64,000 nucleotides of DNA, from the NCBI GenBank assembly GCA_022842165.1, contig JALHQC010000002.1:1-64000 (forward strand), given 5' to 3'. Every line of letters begins with the position of its first letter. Positions within the stretch are counted from its first letter, which is position 1. The DNA is from a bacterium (GTDB taxonomy: Bacteria > Pseudomonadota > Alphaproteobacteria > Rhizobiales > Aestuariivirgaceae). A program made the position numbers and the translations under genes. Below, in pieces: positions 8,359 through 17,766 of this stretch. A model generated the notes under the pieces. That model made no database searches. It worked only from the letters and a program-made list of their open reading frames with translations, and was not told the DNA's origin.

Positions 8359-9183
8359 ATGAGCAATACCAAGGGTTTGATGGCTGGCAAACGCGGCCTT
8401 ATCATGGGCGTTGCCAACAATCGATCTATTGCCTGGGGTATTGCCAAGGCCTGCGCGAACCACGGTGCCGAGCTTGCCTTCACCTATCAGGGTGATGCGC
8501 TCAAGAAGCGCGTCGAGCCGCTGGCAGCCGAAATCGGCTCGACCATCGTGGTGCCATGCGACGTCAGCGACATGGCCTCGATCGACGCAGCCTTCGAGAC
8601 GATCCGGGACAAGTGGGGCAAGCTTGATTTCGTCGTCCACGCCATCGCCTTTTCCGACAAGGACGAGTTGCAGGGCCGCTACGTCGACACCTCGGCCGAC
8701 AACTTCACCAAGACCATGTTCATCAGCGTTTATTCCTTTACGGCGGTTGCCCAGCGCGCCGAGAAGCTGATGACGGATGGCGGCTCGCTCCTGACGCTGA
8801 CCTATTACGGCGCCGAAAAGTGGATGCCGCATTACAATGTGATGGGCGTTGCGAAGGCGGGGCTTGAAGCCTCGGTCCGCTACATGGCGGCGGACCTTGG
8901 CCCCAAGAACATTCGCGTCAACGCGATTTCTGCCGGCCCGATCAAGACGCTCGCAGCCTCAGGCATCGGCGACTTCCGCTACATTCTGCGCTGGAACGAG
9001 TATAACTCGCCGCTGCGCCGTACCGTCACCACCGATGAGGTCGGCGATTCCGGGTTCTTCCTGCTGTCGGACCTCAGCCGCGGCATTACCGGCGAGATCA
9101 TGCATGTCGATGCGGGCTACCACATTGTCGGCATGAAGAATCCGGATGCGCCGGACATCACGGTGAACGGCCACGGTGAGTAA
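8359..9183 (+). CDS. fabI: Enoyl-[acyl-carrier-protein] reductase (NADH)
   Basis: A 274-residue SDR-like enzyme reducing trans-2-enoyl-ACP in fatty acid elongation. FabI hallmarks are the N-terminal GVANNRSIAWGIA nucleotide site and the Tyr-x6-Lys pair in HYNVMGVAKAGLE, in place of YxxxK. The open frame reaches 8218, but homology starts at ATG 8359. The Shine-Dalgarno is weak. A single TTAACC motif lies about 55 bp upstream. It overlaps the following phosphatase gene by 8 nt. Confidence 0.95.
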   Translation: MSNTKGLMAGKRGLIMGVANNRSIAWGIAKACANHGAELAFTYQGDALKKRVEPLAAEIGSTIVVPCDVSDMASIDAAFETIRDKWGKLDFVVHAIAFSDKDELQGRYVDTSADNFTKTMFISVYSFTAVAQRAEKLMTDGGSLLTLTYYGAEKWMPHYNVMGVAKAGLEASVRYMAADLGPKNIRVNAISAGPIKTLAASGIGDFRYILRWNEYNSPLRRTVTTDEVGDSGFFLLSDLSRGITGEIMHVDAGYHIVGMKNPDAPDITVNGHGE

Positions 9184-9781
9184 GCCGCGTCCGCCGATCT
9201 ATTTCATTCGCCACGGCGAAACCGACTGGAACAGGCAGGGTTTGATTCAGGGCTGGACCGATATTCCGCTGAACGCGCGCGGCCATGTGCAGGCGCGTGC
9301 GGTCGCCCAGGCCCTCATCGGCATTCCGGATTTCTCGCCCGACTACAATTTTGTTGTAAGCCCGCTTCTGCGCGCGCGGCAGACCATGGGCTACATGGCG
9401 GAAGCGCTGGCTTTGGAACCGGAGCAGATCGCGGTCGAACCCGCCGTGCAGGAGCTGGGTTTCGGCGTGTGGGAGGGAAAACCGTTCTGGGAGCTGAAAG
9501 CCTCGGCCACTTATCCCGCCCACCCGGAGGACCGCTATTCCTGGCGGCCGGAGCGCGGTGAAAGCTATGAGGACGGGCACATCCGCATCAACCGCTGGCT
9601 CGACACGCTGGACCGGCCCACCGTGGTCGTGGCGCATGGCGCCATCGGACGCTGCCTGATTGCGGAAATCGCCGGGCTTCAGCGCCGCGCACTCGTCGAG
9701 CAGGTGATGCTGCAGGGTTACTATTGCCGCCTTGCCGATGGCCAAGCCGAGTGGTTTGACGCGAAGGCCGATGCGTCCTAA
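9176..9781 (+). CDS. Histidine phosphatase family protein (phosphoglycerate-mutase-like)
   Basis: A 201-residue branch-1 histidine phosphatase. The phospho-acceptor histidine is in FIRHGETDWN near residue 13, and the second catalytic histidine is in VVAHGAIGR. The substrate is unknown; relatives include cofactor-dependent phosphoglycerate mutases and small-molecule phosphatases. The start is GTG 9176, inside the fabI end. It lies between fabI and aroC with a 9-nt gap to aroC, so the three form one transcription unit. Confidence 0.87.
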   Translation: MSKPRPPIYFIRHGETDWNRQGLIQGWTDIPLNARGHVQARAVAQALIGIPDFSPDYNFVVSPLLRARQTMGYMAEALALEPEQIAVEPAVQELGFGVWEGKPFWELKASATYPAHPEDRYSWRPERGESYEDGHIRINRWLDTLDRPTVVVAHGAIGRCLIAEIAGLQRRALVEQVMLQGYYCRLADGQAEWFDAKADAS

Positions 9782-9790
9782 TCAGACGCC

Positions 9791-10876
9791 ATGTCCTACA
9801 ACAGTTTCGGTCATCTCTTCCGCGTCACCACCTTCGGCGAAAGCCATGGACCGGCCATCGGCTGCATCGTTGACGGGTGCCCACCCAATATTCCGCTGAC
9901 CACGGCTGACATACAGGCATTCCTCGAGAAGCGCCGCCCCGGCCAATCGCGTTTCACCACGCAGCGGCAGGAACCGGATCAGGTGAAAATCCTTTCCGGC
10001 GTGTTCGAGGACGACCGCACGGGCGGGCCTGTTACCACCGGCACACCGATCATGCTGATGATCGAGAACGTCGACCAGCGTTCGAAAGACTATGCCGATA
10101 TCCGTGACAAGTTCCGCCCTGGCCATGCCGACTTCACCTACCAGGCGAAATATGGGTTACGCGACTACAGGGGCGGCGGACGGTCCTCCGCGCGCGAAAC
10201 GGCAGCACGCGTCGCGGCGGGGGCGGTGGCGCGGAAGATCGTTCCGGAGGTCAGCATTCGTGGCGCGCTCGTGCAGATGGGACCGCACAAGATCGATCCC
10301 ACCAACTGGGACTGGTCGGAGGTTGATCGCAATCCCTTCTTCACGCCCGATGCGCGGGCCGCGAAATTCTTCGAGGAGTATCTGGACGGCGTGCGGAAAG
10401 CCGGCTCATCCTGCGGCGCGGTGATCGAGGTGACGGCGAGCGGCGTTCCCGCTGGCTGGGGAGCGCCGGTCTATGGCAAGCTCGACCAGGATCTGGCCTC
10501 CGCCATGATGAGCATCAATGCGGTGAAGGGCGTAGAGGTCGGCGCGGGGTTTGCATCGGCTGCGCTGTCTGGCGAAGACAATGCGGACGAGATCCGCATG
10601 CATCACGGCAAGCCGGAGTTTCTCTCGAATAATGCCGGCGGCATTCTGGGCGGCATCTCGACGGGCCAGGACATCGTCGTGCGCTTTGCGGTGAAGCCCA
10701 CGAGCTCGATCCTCAGCACACGGAAGACCGTGACATCCAACGGCGAGGATGCCGATGTGATGACCAAGGGCCGCCATGACCCCTGCGTCGGCATCCGCGC
10801 GGTGCCGGTGGGCGAGGCCATGATGGCACTCGTGCTGGCCGACCATTTCCTCCGCCATCGTGGGCAGGTGGGTTGA
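9791..10876 (+). CDS. aroC: Chorismate synthase
   Basis: A 361-residue FMN-dependent enzyme that converts 5-enolpyruvylshikimate 3-phosphate to chorismate, the last common step of aromatic amino acid synthesis. Signatures seen are [10 protein letters not shown] at about 16-25, [16 protein letters not shown] near 135, and a C-terminal segment with [18 protein letters not shown]. Full length. It ends in a convergent junction, 5 nt from the tlyA stop. Confidence 0.97.
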   Translation: MSYNSFGHLFRVTTFGESHGPAIGCIVDGCPPNIPLTTADIQAFLEKRRPGQSRFTTQRQEPDQVKILSGVFEDDRTGGPVTTGTPIMLMIENVDQRSKDYADIRDKFRPGHADFTYQAKYGLRDYRGGGRSSARETAARVAAGAVARKIVPEVSIRGALVQMGPHKIDPTNWDWSEVDRNPFFTPDARAAKFFEEYLDGVRKAGSSCGAVIEVTASGVPAGWGAPVYGKLDQDLASAMMSINAVKGVEVGAGFASAALSGEDNADEIRMHHGKPEFLSNNAGGILGGISTGQDIVVRFAVKPTSSILSTRKTVTSNGEDADVMTKGRHDPCVGIRAVPVGEAMMALVLADHFLRHRGQVG

Positions 10877-10881
10877 GGGCC

Positions 10882-11610
10882 CTACCCTTTCCGCACCGCC
10901 AAAAGAAATTCGCGATTTCCGTCGCCACCTTCGAGCGGCGATGGGGTGATGCCCAGAATGCGCCAGCCTTGCCGGGATATGAATTCCGATATCTCCTTAC
11001 AAACCCGCTCATGCGCGATGGGGTCCATCACCACGCCGCCCTTGCCCAAACCGTCGCGGCCCACTTCGAACTGCGGTTTGATGAGTGCGATCAGGTCGGT
11101 ACCCACTTCTGCGAGATCGAGTGCCGGCGGGAGCGCCAGGGTCAGCGAGATGAAGCTGACATCGCAGACGATGAGATCGACGGGTTGCTGCAGGTGATGG
11201 CGCGAGAGGTCGCGCGCGTTCAGGCCTTCGACCAGCGTCACGCGCTTGTCATGGATCATCATCTGGCCATGACCCACATCGATCGCCGTTACATGCACGG
11301 CACCTTCTTCCAGAAGCACCTGCGTGAAGCCGCCGGTCGAGGCGCCGATGTCGAGCGCGTTGCGGCCCTTGGCAGAGATGCCGAAATGTCCGAGAGCATG
11401 CTTCAGCTTCAGCGCCGCGCGCGAGACATAGCGCCGGGCCTCGTCATCCAGCATGATTGCCGCGTCCGGCAGCACCATTTGCGCGGGCTTGGCGGCCTTC
11501 TCGCCATTGACGTAAATGGTTCCGCGCAGCACCGCGTCCCGCGCACGGGAACGTGAGGGATAAAGACCCCTGGCAACGAGCAACTCGTCGAGGCGCTGCC
11601 TAGTCGACAT
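10882..11610 (-). CDS. tlyA: TlyA-family rRNA 2'-O-methyltransferase (hemolysin A family)
   Basis: A 242-residue protein with an N-terminal S4 RNA-binding domain ([20 protein letters not shown]) and an FtsJ-like methyltransferase domain with the SAM loop [11 protein letters not shown]. TlyA proteins methylate ribose of rRNA; the haemolysin name is historical. The ATG at 11610 is chosen because the S4 homology begins there, although the frame opens at 11640. It overlaps the xseB stop by 11 nt. Confidence 0.93.
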   Translation of the reverse strand: MSTRQRLDELLVARGLYPSRSRARDAVLRGTIYVNGEKAAKPAQMVLPDAAIMLDDEARRYVSRAALKLKHALGHFGISAKGRNALDIGASTGGFTQVLLEEGAVHVTAIDVGHGQMMIHDKRVTLVEGLNARDLSRHHLQQPVDLIVCDVSFISLTLALPPALDLAEVGTDLIALIKPQFEVGRDGLGKGGVVMDPIAHERVCKEISEFISRQGWRILGITPSPLEGGDGNREFLLAVRKG

Positions 11611-11845
11611 CCAGCGGTTCGGTGCCCGACGCCGTGCCATCGGGCTTCAGCGTGATCTTCTCGATCCGGGCCTCCGCGTCCTTCAGCAGCATTTCGCAAT
11701 GCTTCTTCAGCGCTTCGCCCCGCTCATAGATGGCAATGGACTGCTCAAGATCGACCTTGCCGGATTCAAGCCGCGTGACGATCTGCTCAAGCTCCTGCAA
11801 CGCCTTCTCGAAGGGAAGCGAAGCGATATCGGCATGGTCAGTCAT
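11600..11845 (-). CDS. xseB: Exodeoxyribonuclease VII small subunit
   Basis: An 81-residue helical protein with the XseB core [20 protein letters not shown] and [12 protein letters not shown]. It partners the large subunit XseA, not in this window, to degrade single-stranded DNA. The downstream tlyA and the upstream deacetylase gene both overlap it, a compact order common in alphaproteobacteria. Confidence 0.95.
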   Translation of the reverse strand: MTDHADIASLPFEKALQELEQIVTRLESGKVDLEQSIAIYERGEALKKHCEMLLKDAEARIEKITLKPDGTASGTEPLDVD

Positions 11846-12819
11846 CAGAGATCGTCCTCGAAATCATCGGTGTCTTCTGGTTCCTGATCGGCATTGCCGC
11901 GCATCAGCGCCTGAACGTGGATGCCAGCGGAAGCGCTCAGGCCCTGCAGGTCATATCCGCCTTCGAGCACCGAGACAATGCGGCCGCCACAATGGACTTC
12001 CGCCGCTTCCATCAGCTTCAGGGTGATCCAGGCGAAATCCTCTTCCGAGAGTTGCAGGCTTCCCAAGGGATCGCGATGATGGGCATCGAAGCCTGCCGAG
12101 ATGATGACGAGATCGGGCGTGAACACGTCGAGTGCGGGGAGGATCACCGAACTCATGGCCTCGCGGAACTGCTCGCCGCCGTCGCCCGCGCGCAAGGGCG
12201 CGTTGAAGATGTTTCCGACGCCCGTTTCCTGCACCGAACCGGTGCCGGGATAGAGCGGCATCTGGTGGGTTGAGCCATAGAAGAGATCGGCGTCGGCATA
12301 GAAGATGTCCTGCGTGCCATTGCCGTGATGCACATCGAAATCGACGACGGCCACACGCTCGGCATCATAGCGCGCCCGCGCGTAATGGGCGGCGATCGCC
12401 GCGTGGTTGAAGAAGCAGAAGCCCATGGCGCGGCGGCTTTCGGCGTGATGGCCCGGCGGCCGCAAGGCGCAGAAGGCATTATCCGCCTCGCCCTGGAACA
12501 CGGCATCAACCGCGGCATTGGCAGCCCCCACGGCGCGGAGTGCGGCTTCCAGCGTGCCGGGAGACATGACGGTGTCGGAATCGACATATTCGAAGCCTTC
12601 GACGGGTGCGATGGCACGGATACGCTCCAGATGCTCGTAGGTGTGAGCGCGGAGGATATCCTCATCGCGGCCCTGGGGCGCCTCGCGGCGGACGAGATCC
12701 TTGAAATGCTCCGATCCCAGGATCTGGTTTACCGCCCTGATACGGTCGGGCCGCTCGGGATGGCCTTCGGGCACGACGTGGCGAAGCGATGCGGAATGGG
12801 TGAACAGCAATGTTGTCAT
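11845..12819 (-). CDS. Histone deacetylase-family zinc hydrolase
   Basis: A 324-residue class II HDAC-like/acetylpolyamine amidohydrolase-type enzyme. It has the catalytic pair in RPPGHHAE, metal ligands in DFDVHHGNG, and the third ligand in [10 protein letters not shown]. It probably removes acetyl groups from small amines or proteins; the substrate is unknown. It heads the HDAC-xseB-tlyA run, with start and stop codons sharing bases at 11845. It is divergent from tsaC. Confidence 0.92.
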   Translation of the reverse strand: MTTLLFTHSASLRHVVPEGHPERPDRIRAVNQILGSEHFKDLVRREAPQGRDEDILRAHTYEHLERIRAIAPVEGFEYVDSDTVMSPGTLEAALRAVGAANAAVDAVFQGEADNAFCALRPPGHHAESRRAMGFCFFNHAAIAAHYARARYDAERVAVVDFDVHHGNGTQDIFYADADLFYGSTHQMPLYPGTGSVQETGVGNIFNAPLRAGDGGEQFREAMSSVILPALDVFTPDLVIISAGFDAHHRDPLGSLQLSEEDFAWITLKLMEAAEVHCGGRIVSVLEGGYDLQGLSASAGIHVQALMRGNADQEPEDTDDFEDDL

Positions 12820-12865
12820 GGGCGTGTTCTAGCCGCTTGCCGTGCGGACTGCTATAGAACCCCGC

Positions 12866-13804
12866 ATGCCCGCCTCCAACGACATTCAGGCCGCAGCACT
12901 CGCCCTCCGCGAGGGAAAGCTGGTAGCCTTCCCCACCGAGACGGTTTACGGGCTGGGAGCGGATGCTACCAACGACAAGGCCGTGGCGCTGGTCTATGCC
13001 GCCAAGGGCAGGCCCGCCTTCAACCCGCTCATCACACATGTGCCCCATGCCGAAGCGGCCTTTGCGCTGGGCGAATTCAGCGAGGATGCCCGGAAGCTGG
13101 CGCTGGCCTTCTGGCCAGGACCGCTGAGCCTCGTGGTGCCGCGCAAGGCAGACTGCCCCATTTCGCTGCTGGCGAGTGCCGGGCTTTCTTCGATTGCGAT
13201 TCGCGTGCCGTCGCATCCTGTGGCGCTCGAATTTCTCAAGGCCGCGGAGCGGCCGGTCGTAGCACCTAGCGCCAACCCCTCAGGCAAGATCAGCCCGACG
13301 ACGGCGGATCATGTGCGCAAGCACCTCAAGGACAAGGTGGCGGCGATCCTCGATGGCGGGCGCTGCAAGGTGGGGGTCGAATCAACCGTCGTCGGTTTTC
13401 TGGATGGAAGCCCGACGCTTCTGCGCCATGGCGGCATTCCGCGCGCCGAGTTGGAACGGGTGATCGGCCATCCGCTTGCCGTCGAATCCCATTCCGCCAG
13501 GCCGCATGCGCCGGGGCAGTTGCTGAGCCATTATGCGCCGCATGCCGAGTTGCGCCTTCATGCGGAAGCCCCGCGCGACGGCGAGGCCTATCTGGGATTT
13601 GGCAAATTCCATGCGCACGGGCCTTATACTCTTTCCCCATCGGGCGATCTCGTCGAGGCCGCCGCAAGCCTGTTCCGGCTGCTGCACGAGATCGATGCCA
13701 CCGGCGTTCAGCGGATTGCCGTGGCTCCCATACCGCATCAGGGTCTGGGCGAAGCCATCAATGACCGGCTGATGCGCGCCGCTGCACCACGGGACAGTTC
13801 ATGA
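12866..13804 (+). CDS. tsaC: Threonylcarbamoyl-AMP synthase, Sua5-type
   Basis: A 312-residue protein making threonylcarbamoyl-AMP for the t6A37 modification of ANN-decoding tRNAs. The N-terminal YrdC domain shows FPTETVYGLGADA and KGRPAFNPLI, and GVESTVVGF closes the nucleotide pocket. The extra C-terminal Sua5 domain (from about residue 205) makes it the long form. ATG 12866 follows a short divergent promoter region. It overlaps the next gene by ATGA. Confidence 0.94.
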   Translation: MPASNDIQAAALALREGKLVAFPTETVYGLGADATNDKAVALVYAAKGRPAFNPLITHVPHAEAAFALGEFSEDARKLALAFWPGPLSLVVPRKADCPISLLASAGLSSIAIRVPSHPVALEFLKAAERPVVAPSANPSGKISPTTADHVRKHLKDKVAAILDGGRCKVGVESTVVGFLDGSPTLLRHGGIPRAELERVIGHPLAVESHSARPHAPGQLLSHYAPHAELRLHAEAPRDGEAYLGFGKFHAHGPYTLSPSGDLVEAAASLFRLLHEIDATGVQRIAVAPIPHQGLGEAINDRLMRAAAPRDSS

Positions 13805-15210
13805 CCGCTCATCCATCGGAATACACACTCGCCCGGCTTGCATCGGTCGTCGGCAGCAGGCACGCGATCCGCGATCCAGCTGAAATGGACGGCTACATGC
13901 GGGAATGGCGGGCGATCTGGCATGGCCGCTCTCCACTTGTGCTGCGGCCGGGCACGACGGAGGAAGTCTCGCGCATCCTGGCAATCGCCAACGAGACGCG
14001 GACGGCAATCATTCCACAATCGGGCAACACCGGGCTGTGCGGCGGGCAGACGCCCACCGACGAGGGTCACGAGGTGCTGCTGTCTCTTGACCGGATGACT
14101 CGCATCATCGACGCCGACCCGCAGGACAATACGATAACCGTCGAGGCCGGGGCGATCCTCAAATCCGTGCAGGAGGCGGCAGCGGCTGTGGACCGGTTGT
14201 TTCCGTTGAGCCTTGCCTCCGAAGGCTCCTGCCGGATCGGCGGCAATCTTTCGACCAATGCCGGCGGGCTCAATGTGATCGCCTATGGCAACACGCGCGA
14301 CCTTTGCCTGGGGCTGGAAGTGGTGCTGGCCGATGGCCGCATCTGGAACGGGCTGAAGCGTCTCAGGAAGGACAATACGGGGTACGATCTCCGCAACATG
14401 TTCATCGGTGCGGAAGGAACGCTCGGCATCATCACGGGTGCAGTGATGAAGCTTTATCCGAAGCCCAAGTCTTATGAGACTGCCTTCATCGCTGTTCCCG
14501 ATCCTCAGGCGGCTGTCGATCTCCTGTCGCTGATGCAGGAGATGAGCGGCAATCGCACGGTTGCTTTCGAACTGATCGTCGATCTGGCGTTGCAATTCAC
14601 CATGCGCCACATGGGCGTGCGCAATCCGCTTTCGTCGTCATCGCCCTGGTATGTGCTGGCGGAACTCTCGGATCCCACACCCGGCAGCATGGCCGCACTT
14701 CTCGAAGAGGCCATGGCGCGCGGGCTGGTGAGCGATGCGGTCATGGCGCAGTCCGGCAGCCAGCGCGACGAATTATGGGCGATCCGCGAGTTGATTTCCG
14801 AGTCGCAGAAGTTCGAGGGCGGATCGATCAAGCATGATGTGTCCGTTGCGGTCTCGAAGGTGCCGCAGTTCCTGAAAGAAGCCGATGCCGCGATGACGCG
14901 CTTCATGCCCGGCGCGCGGTTTGTCTCCTTCGGGCACCTGGGCGATGGCAACATCCACTATAACGTCTCGCAGCCGCCGGGGATGGACCGCCTGGCCTAT
15001 CTCGAGACATGGAACGCCATGAACGACGTGGTATTCGATGTGGTGCTGAAGCTTGGCGGCTCGATCAGCGCCGAGCATGGCATCGGGCGGCTGAAAGCCT
15101 ATCGCATGAAGAAGATCAAACAGCCCGTCGAACTCGAGATGATGCGGGGGCTGAAGCGGATGCTGGACCCCAACAATATCCTGAGCCCCGGACGCGTGCT
15201 GCCCGAATGA
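13801..15210 (+). CDS. FAD-linked oxidase (D-lactate / D-2-hydroxyglutarate dehydrogenase type)
   Basis: A 469-residue flavoenzyme of the VAO/PCMH fold. The N-terminal FAD-binding domain includes PQSGNTGLCGGQTP near 66-79 and GGNLSTNAGG near 147-156. The C-terminal FAD-oxidase domain carries HLGDGNIHYN and the final EHGIGRLK. It oxidises a D-2-hydroxy acid; lactate, glycolate and 2-hydroxyglutarate cannot be separated by eye. It overlaps tsaC and the following GNAT gene by ATGA each, so the three are coupled. Confidence 0.9.
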   Translation: MTAHPSEYTLARLASVVGSRHAIRDPAEMDGYMREWRAIWHGRSPLVLRPGTTEEVSRILAIANETRTAIIPQSGNTGLCGGQTPTDEGHEVLLSLDRMTRIIDADPQDNTITVEAGAILKSVQEAAAAVDRLFPLSLASEGSCRIGGNLSTNAGGLNVIAYGNTRDLCLGLEVVLADGRIWNGLKRLRKDNTGYDLRNMFIGAEGTLGIITGAVMKLYPKPKSYETAFIAVPDPQAAVDLLSLMQEMSGNRTVAFELIVDLALQFTMRHMGVRNPLSSSSPWYVLAELSDPTPGSMAALLEEAMARGLVSDAVMAQSGSQRDELWAIRELISESQKFEGGSIKHDVSVAVSKVPQFLKEADAAMTRFMPGARFVSFGHLGDGNIHYNVSQPPGMDRLAYLETWNAMNDVVFDVVLKLGGSISAEHGIGRLKAYRMKKIKQPVELEMMRGLKRMLDPNNILSPGRVLPE

Positions 15211-15644
15211 ACACGTTCCGCGAGATCGGAGACGGCGACGTCGAGCGGGTGGTGAAGCTGTGGCAGGATTGCGGACTGACCAGGCCGTGGAACGATCCCT
15301 ACAAGGATATCGCCTTCGCGCGGGAGGGGCGGCACTCCACGATCCTCGTCTGCGAGGAGAATAGCCGTATCATCGCCTCCGTCATGGCGGGGCATGATGG
15401 CCATCGCGGCATGCTTTATTATGTTGCCGTCGATCCTGCGCATCAGCGGCGGGGCCTGGGGCGGCAGGCGGTGCGCGCGGCCGAAGCCTGGCTTGGCACT
15501 CAGGGCGTTTGGAAAGTCAATCTTCTGGTGCGCGCGGAGAATGAGGCTGTCAGGGGCTTCTACGAAGCGCTGGGCTATGAGGTGAACCCCGTGATGTGCA
15601 TGGCGCGGCGGATCGTGGAGCCCGGTCAGAACAGCCTGAGCTGA
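15207..15644 (+). CDS. GNAT family acetyltransferase (YpeA-like)
   Basis: A 145-residue GCN5-related N-acetyltransferase. The acetyl-CoA loop is seen in VDPAHQRRGLGRQAV (about residues 78-92) and the C-terminal FYEALGYE motif is present. The N-terminal GDVERVVKLWQDCGLTRPWN segment is typical of YpeA. The acceptor is unknown. The ATG at 15207 lies inside the oxidase stop (ATGA). It converges on and overlaps the SRAP gene end by 19 nt. Confidence 0.87.
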   Translation: MNTFREIGDGDVERVVKLWQDCGLTRPWNDPYKDIAFAREGRHSTILVCEENSRIIASVMAGHDGHRGMLYYVAVDPAHQRRGLGRQAVRAAEAWLGTQGVWKVNLLVRAENEAVRGFYEALGYEVNPVMCMARRIVEPGQNSLS

Positions 15645-16291
15645 GGAGAGTCGGGCGGCGGTTTCGGAGCGGGGCTGCCACGGGGGATTTCTACCGGTGC
15701 GAGCGTGAAGGCGCCATCGGGCGCCGGGCGGATGAGCTTCGCCGCGTCCTCGACGCTGCCCGCCAGCCAGGTTTCATGATCCTCACGCGCGATGATCACC
15801 GGCATGCGATCGTGAATGACGGAGAGTTCGCGATTGGGCGCGATCGTCATCAGGGCAGCGGTTTCGATTTCCGAGCCGTCAGCGCCCATCCAGTGTTCCC
15901 AGATGCCGCCGAACGCGAAAAGGCCGCCATCGCTCCGCTGCACGTAGTAAGGAGTCTTGCGGGTTCCCTCAGCACCCGACCATTCGTAATAGCCGTCGGC
16001 GGGAACAAGGCAGCGCCGCCGCTTCATGGCATTGCGGAAGGAGGGTTTTTCCAGCACCGTTTCGCCGCGCGCATTGATCAACGGCTTCCCCGGCTTGATT
16101 TCCTTCACCCACGACGGCACGAAGCCCCAGCGCACGAGCGCAAGGCGGCGCTGGTTGTTTTCCATGCGCACGACGGCGATCGGCTGGCCCGGCGCCACGT
16201 GAGCCCGCGGCGGAAACTCCGGCTGGTCCACATATTCGAACAGCGCGCGGCTTTCCTCGGCGCTCGTTCTGAAGCTATAAAGTCCGCACAT
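15626..16291 (-). CDS. yedK: SOS response-associated peptidase (SRAP/YedK, HMCES-like)
   Basis: A 221-residue SRAP domain protein. Family members use the post-Met Cys2 to form a stable thiazolidine crosslink with abasic sites in single-stranded DNA, protecting them from breakage. The needed residues are visible: MCGLY at the start, Asn in NARGET, Glu in YYEW and His in IHDRMPVI. Nothing resembling a GTTC-N7-GTTC box was seen in its short upstream region, so SOS control is not supported here. Confidence 0.93.
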   Translation of the reverse strand: MCGLYSFRTSAEESRALFEYVDQPEFPPRAHVAPGQPIAVVRMENNQRRLALVRWGFVPSWVKEIKPGKPLINARGETVLEKPSFRNAMKRRRCLVPADGYYEWSGAEGTRKTPYYVQRSDGGLFAFGGIWEHWMGADGSEIETAALMTIAPNRELSVIHDRMPVIIAREDHETWLAGSVEDAAKLIRPAPDGAFTLAPVEIPRGSPAPKPPPDSPQLRLF

Positions 16292-16309
16292 GGGCGGAGC
16301 CTAGCGCAG

Positions 16310-16738
16310 ATGACGTCTCTTCAACAATTCCCGAAGCTTGGTGCTTCGGCCTGCATCTGGCGCGATGGCCGTGTGCTTTTGATCCAGCGGGCGAAGCCGC
16401 CCGTCGGCATCTGGGCCTTTCCGGGAGGCCATGTCGAGCCGGGTGAAACGCTGCAGGAAGCCGCCGCCCGCGAATTGAGGGAAGAAACCGGCATGAGCGC
16501 AGAGTTCATGGGCCTGGTCGGCCTCTATGACGTGATCCGCCGCGACAGTGCGGGAATTCTGACCACGCATTATGTCATCGCCTGCTACCTCGGCATAGCC
16601 GGGCCGGAAACGCCGGTGGCCGCAAGCGATGCCATGTCGGCGAGCTTTGTCGATCCTGACCGGCTCGGCGGCTATGCACTCGCCCCCAATATTGCCGTGG
16701 CGCTGGAGCGGGCCAGGGAACTCCTGAGAATTTCCTGA
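16310..16738 (+). CDS. Nudix hydrolase
   Basis: A 142-residue Nudix protein with an intact 23-residue box at residues 40-62, running from GGHVEPGE to REETGM, which supplies the metal-binding REXXEE helix. The likely substrate is a nucleoside diphosphate derivative; relatives include MutT-like and ADP-ribose hydrolases. ATG 16310 lies 18 bp from the divergent yedK start, so the two share a very short promoter region. Confidence 0.9.
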   Translation: MTSLQQFPKLGASACIWRDGRVLLIQRAKPPVGIWAFPGGHVEPGETLQEAAARELREETGMSAEFMGLVGLYDVIRRDSAGILTTHYVIACYLGIAGPETPVAASDAMSASFVDPDRLGGYALAPNIAVALERARELLRIS

Positions 16739-16755
16739 AAATCCGACTGCCGAAA

Positions 16756-16770
16756 TTAACCTTCGTTTAA
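16756..16770. promoter_or_regulatory. CtrA-type box, TTAA-N7-TTAA
   Basis: TTAACCTTCGTTTAA matches the full spacing of the CtrA recognition sequence of alphaproteobacteria (TTAA, seven bases, TTAA). It lies about 100 bp before the small gene at 16871. The match is exact for both half-sites; the function is inferred. Confidence 0.6.
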
Positions 16771-16870
16771 GGATCGCCTCGCCCGCCGCAGTCCAGTTGC
16801 TATTGTGCCACCTGGAAGCCATGGCGGTGGATCAAGCTGGTTTCCTTAAGGCCTTGAACGTGTGGGATTT

Positions 16871-17128
16871 ATGCTGAAAACCTCAGATACGCCGAAACGC
16901 CCCTCGCCCGCCGAGGAAAAGCAGCTTGCGCTGCGCTATCTTCTCGACGCGTGGGAGGAGGCGATCTACGAGGGCGTCGATCCCGATTGCCTTGCGACGG
17001 CCGCGATCTTTGCTGCCCTTTCCGACATGATTGCGACTTATGGCGAGGAGCCCGTGGCCGTAATGTGCGCGCGCCTGCCAGAGCGGGTGCGCGCCGGCGA
17101 ATTCACGCTGGCGAAAACCCGCCAGTAA
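16871..17128 (+). CDS. Small helical protein of unknown function
   Basis: An 85-residue acidic, predicted all-helical protein (a GTG at 16862 would add three residues). No domain was recognised. The core LRYLLDAWEEAIYEGVDPDC and the segment AAIFAALSDMIATYGEE look like two amphipathic helices. There is no signal peptide or membrane segment. It is a single gene between the Nudix gene and the convergent LysE gene (3-nt gap), with a CtrA-type box upstream, which suggests cell-cycle-dependent expression. Confidence 0.7.
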   Translation: MLKTSDTPKRPSPAEEKQLALRYLLDAWEEAIYEGVDPDCLATAAIFAALSDMIATYGEEPVAVMCARLPERVRAGEFTLAKTRQ

Positions 17129-17131
17129 AGC

Positions 17132-17764
17132 TCAGACCACGGCATCCATCAGCAGCGCGAAACCGAAGGCGGCGATCAGCACGCCGGTCCAACGGTTGAT
17201 GCGGTCGAAGATCTTTTCGGTGATGCGGCCTTTCAGCTTGGTCACCACGAAACTCAGGAACAGCCACCACAGCGTTCCGCCCAGCACCACGCCCAATACG
17301 ACGGTGACAGGCCGGTCGGCGGAGGCCCCCAGCCTCAGAACGGCATTCATGGTTCCGAAGATCGCCAGGAAGCCGAAGAAGATGCCGGGATTGGTGAGGG
17401 TGAGCATGAAGGTCGTCGCCATCTTGCCGAAGACCTGACGGCGGCGCAGCGGTTCCTGCAAGGCGAGGTCCGACAGGCTGATGTGCGAGCGCGCCAGCCT
17501 GATGCCGATGAAGACCAGCAGGCCTCCACCCACGATAGTCAGCGGCGTGGCGTATTGCGCGATGAATTGCTCGATGGTGCTGACGCCATAGGCCGCGACG
17601 GTTGCGTAGATCATGTCGGCTGCAACCGCGCCCATGCCCGTCAGGAAGGCGACAAGGAAACTCCGCCGGATGGCATTGCGGATGACGATGATGTTGACCG
17701 GCCCGAGAGGAGCCGTGACCGACAGGCCGATGGCAATGCCGGTAGCAAGAAGAACAGGATCCAT
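17132..17764 (-). CDS. LysE family amino-acid exporter
   Basis: A 210-residue inner-membrane protein with about six hydrophobic segments. The N-terminal TAPLGPVNIIVIRNAIRRS motif is diagnostic of the LysE/RhtB translocator group. It probably exports an amino acid or derivative; the substrate is unknown. It starts 2 nt after the acuI-like gene stop, at the end of a pyrC-acuI-lysE minus-strand unit. Confidence 0.9.
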   Translation of the reverse strand: MDPVLLATGIAIGLSVTAPLGPVNIIVIRNAIRRSFLVAFLTGMGAVAADMIYATVAAYGVSTIEQFIAQYATPLTIVGGGLLVFIGIRLARSHISLSDLALQEPLRRRQVFGKMATTFMLTLTNPGIFFGFLAIFGTMNAVLRLGASADRPVTVVLGVVLGGTLWWLFLSFVVTKLKGRITEKIFDRINRWTGVLIAAFGFALLMDAVV

Positions 17765-17766
17765 CG

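Noticed and set aside
15626-16291. SOS control of the SRAP (yedK) gene
   Set aside because: The 18-bp gap to the Nudix gene and adjacent sequence lack a GTTC-N7-GTTC box, despite the family name.
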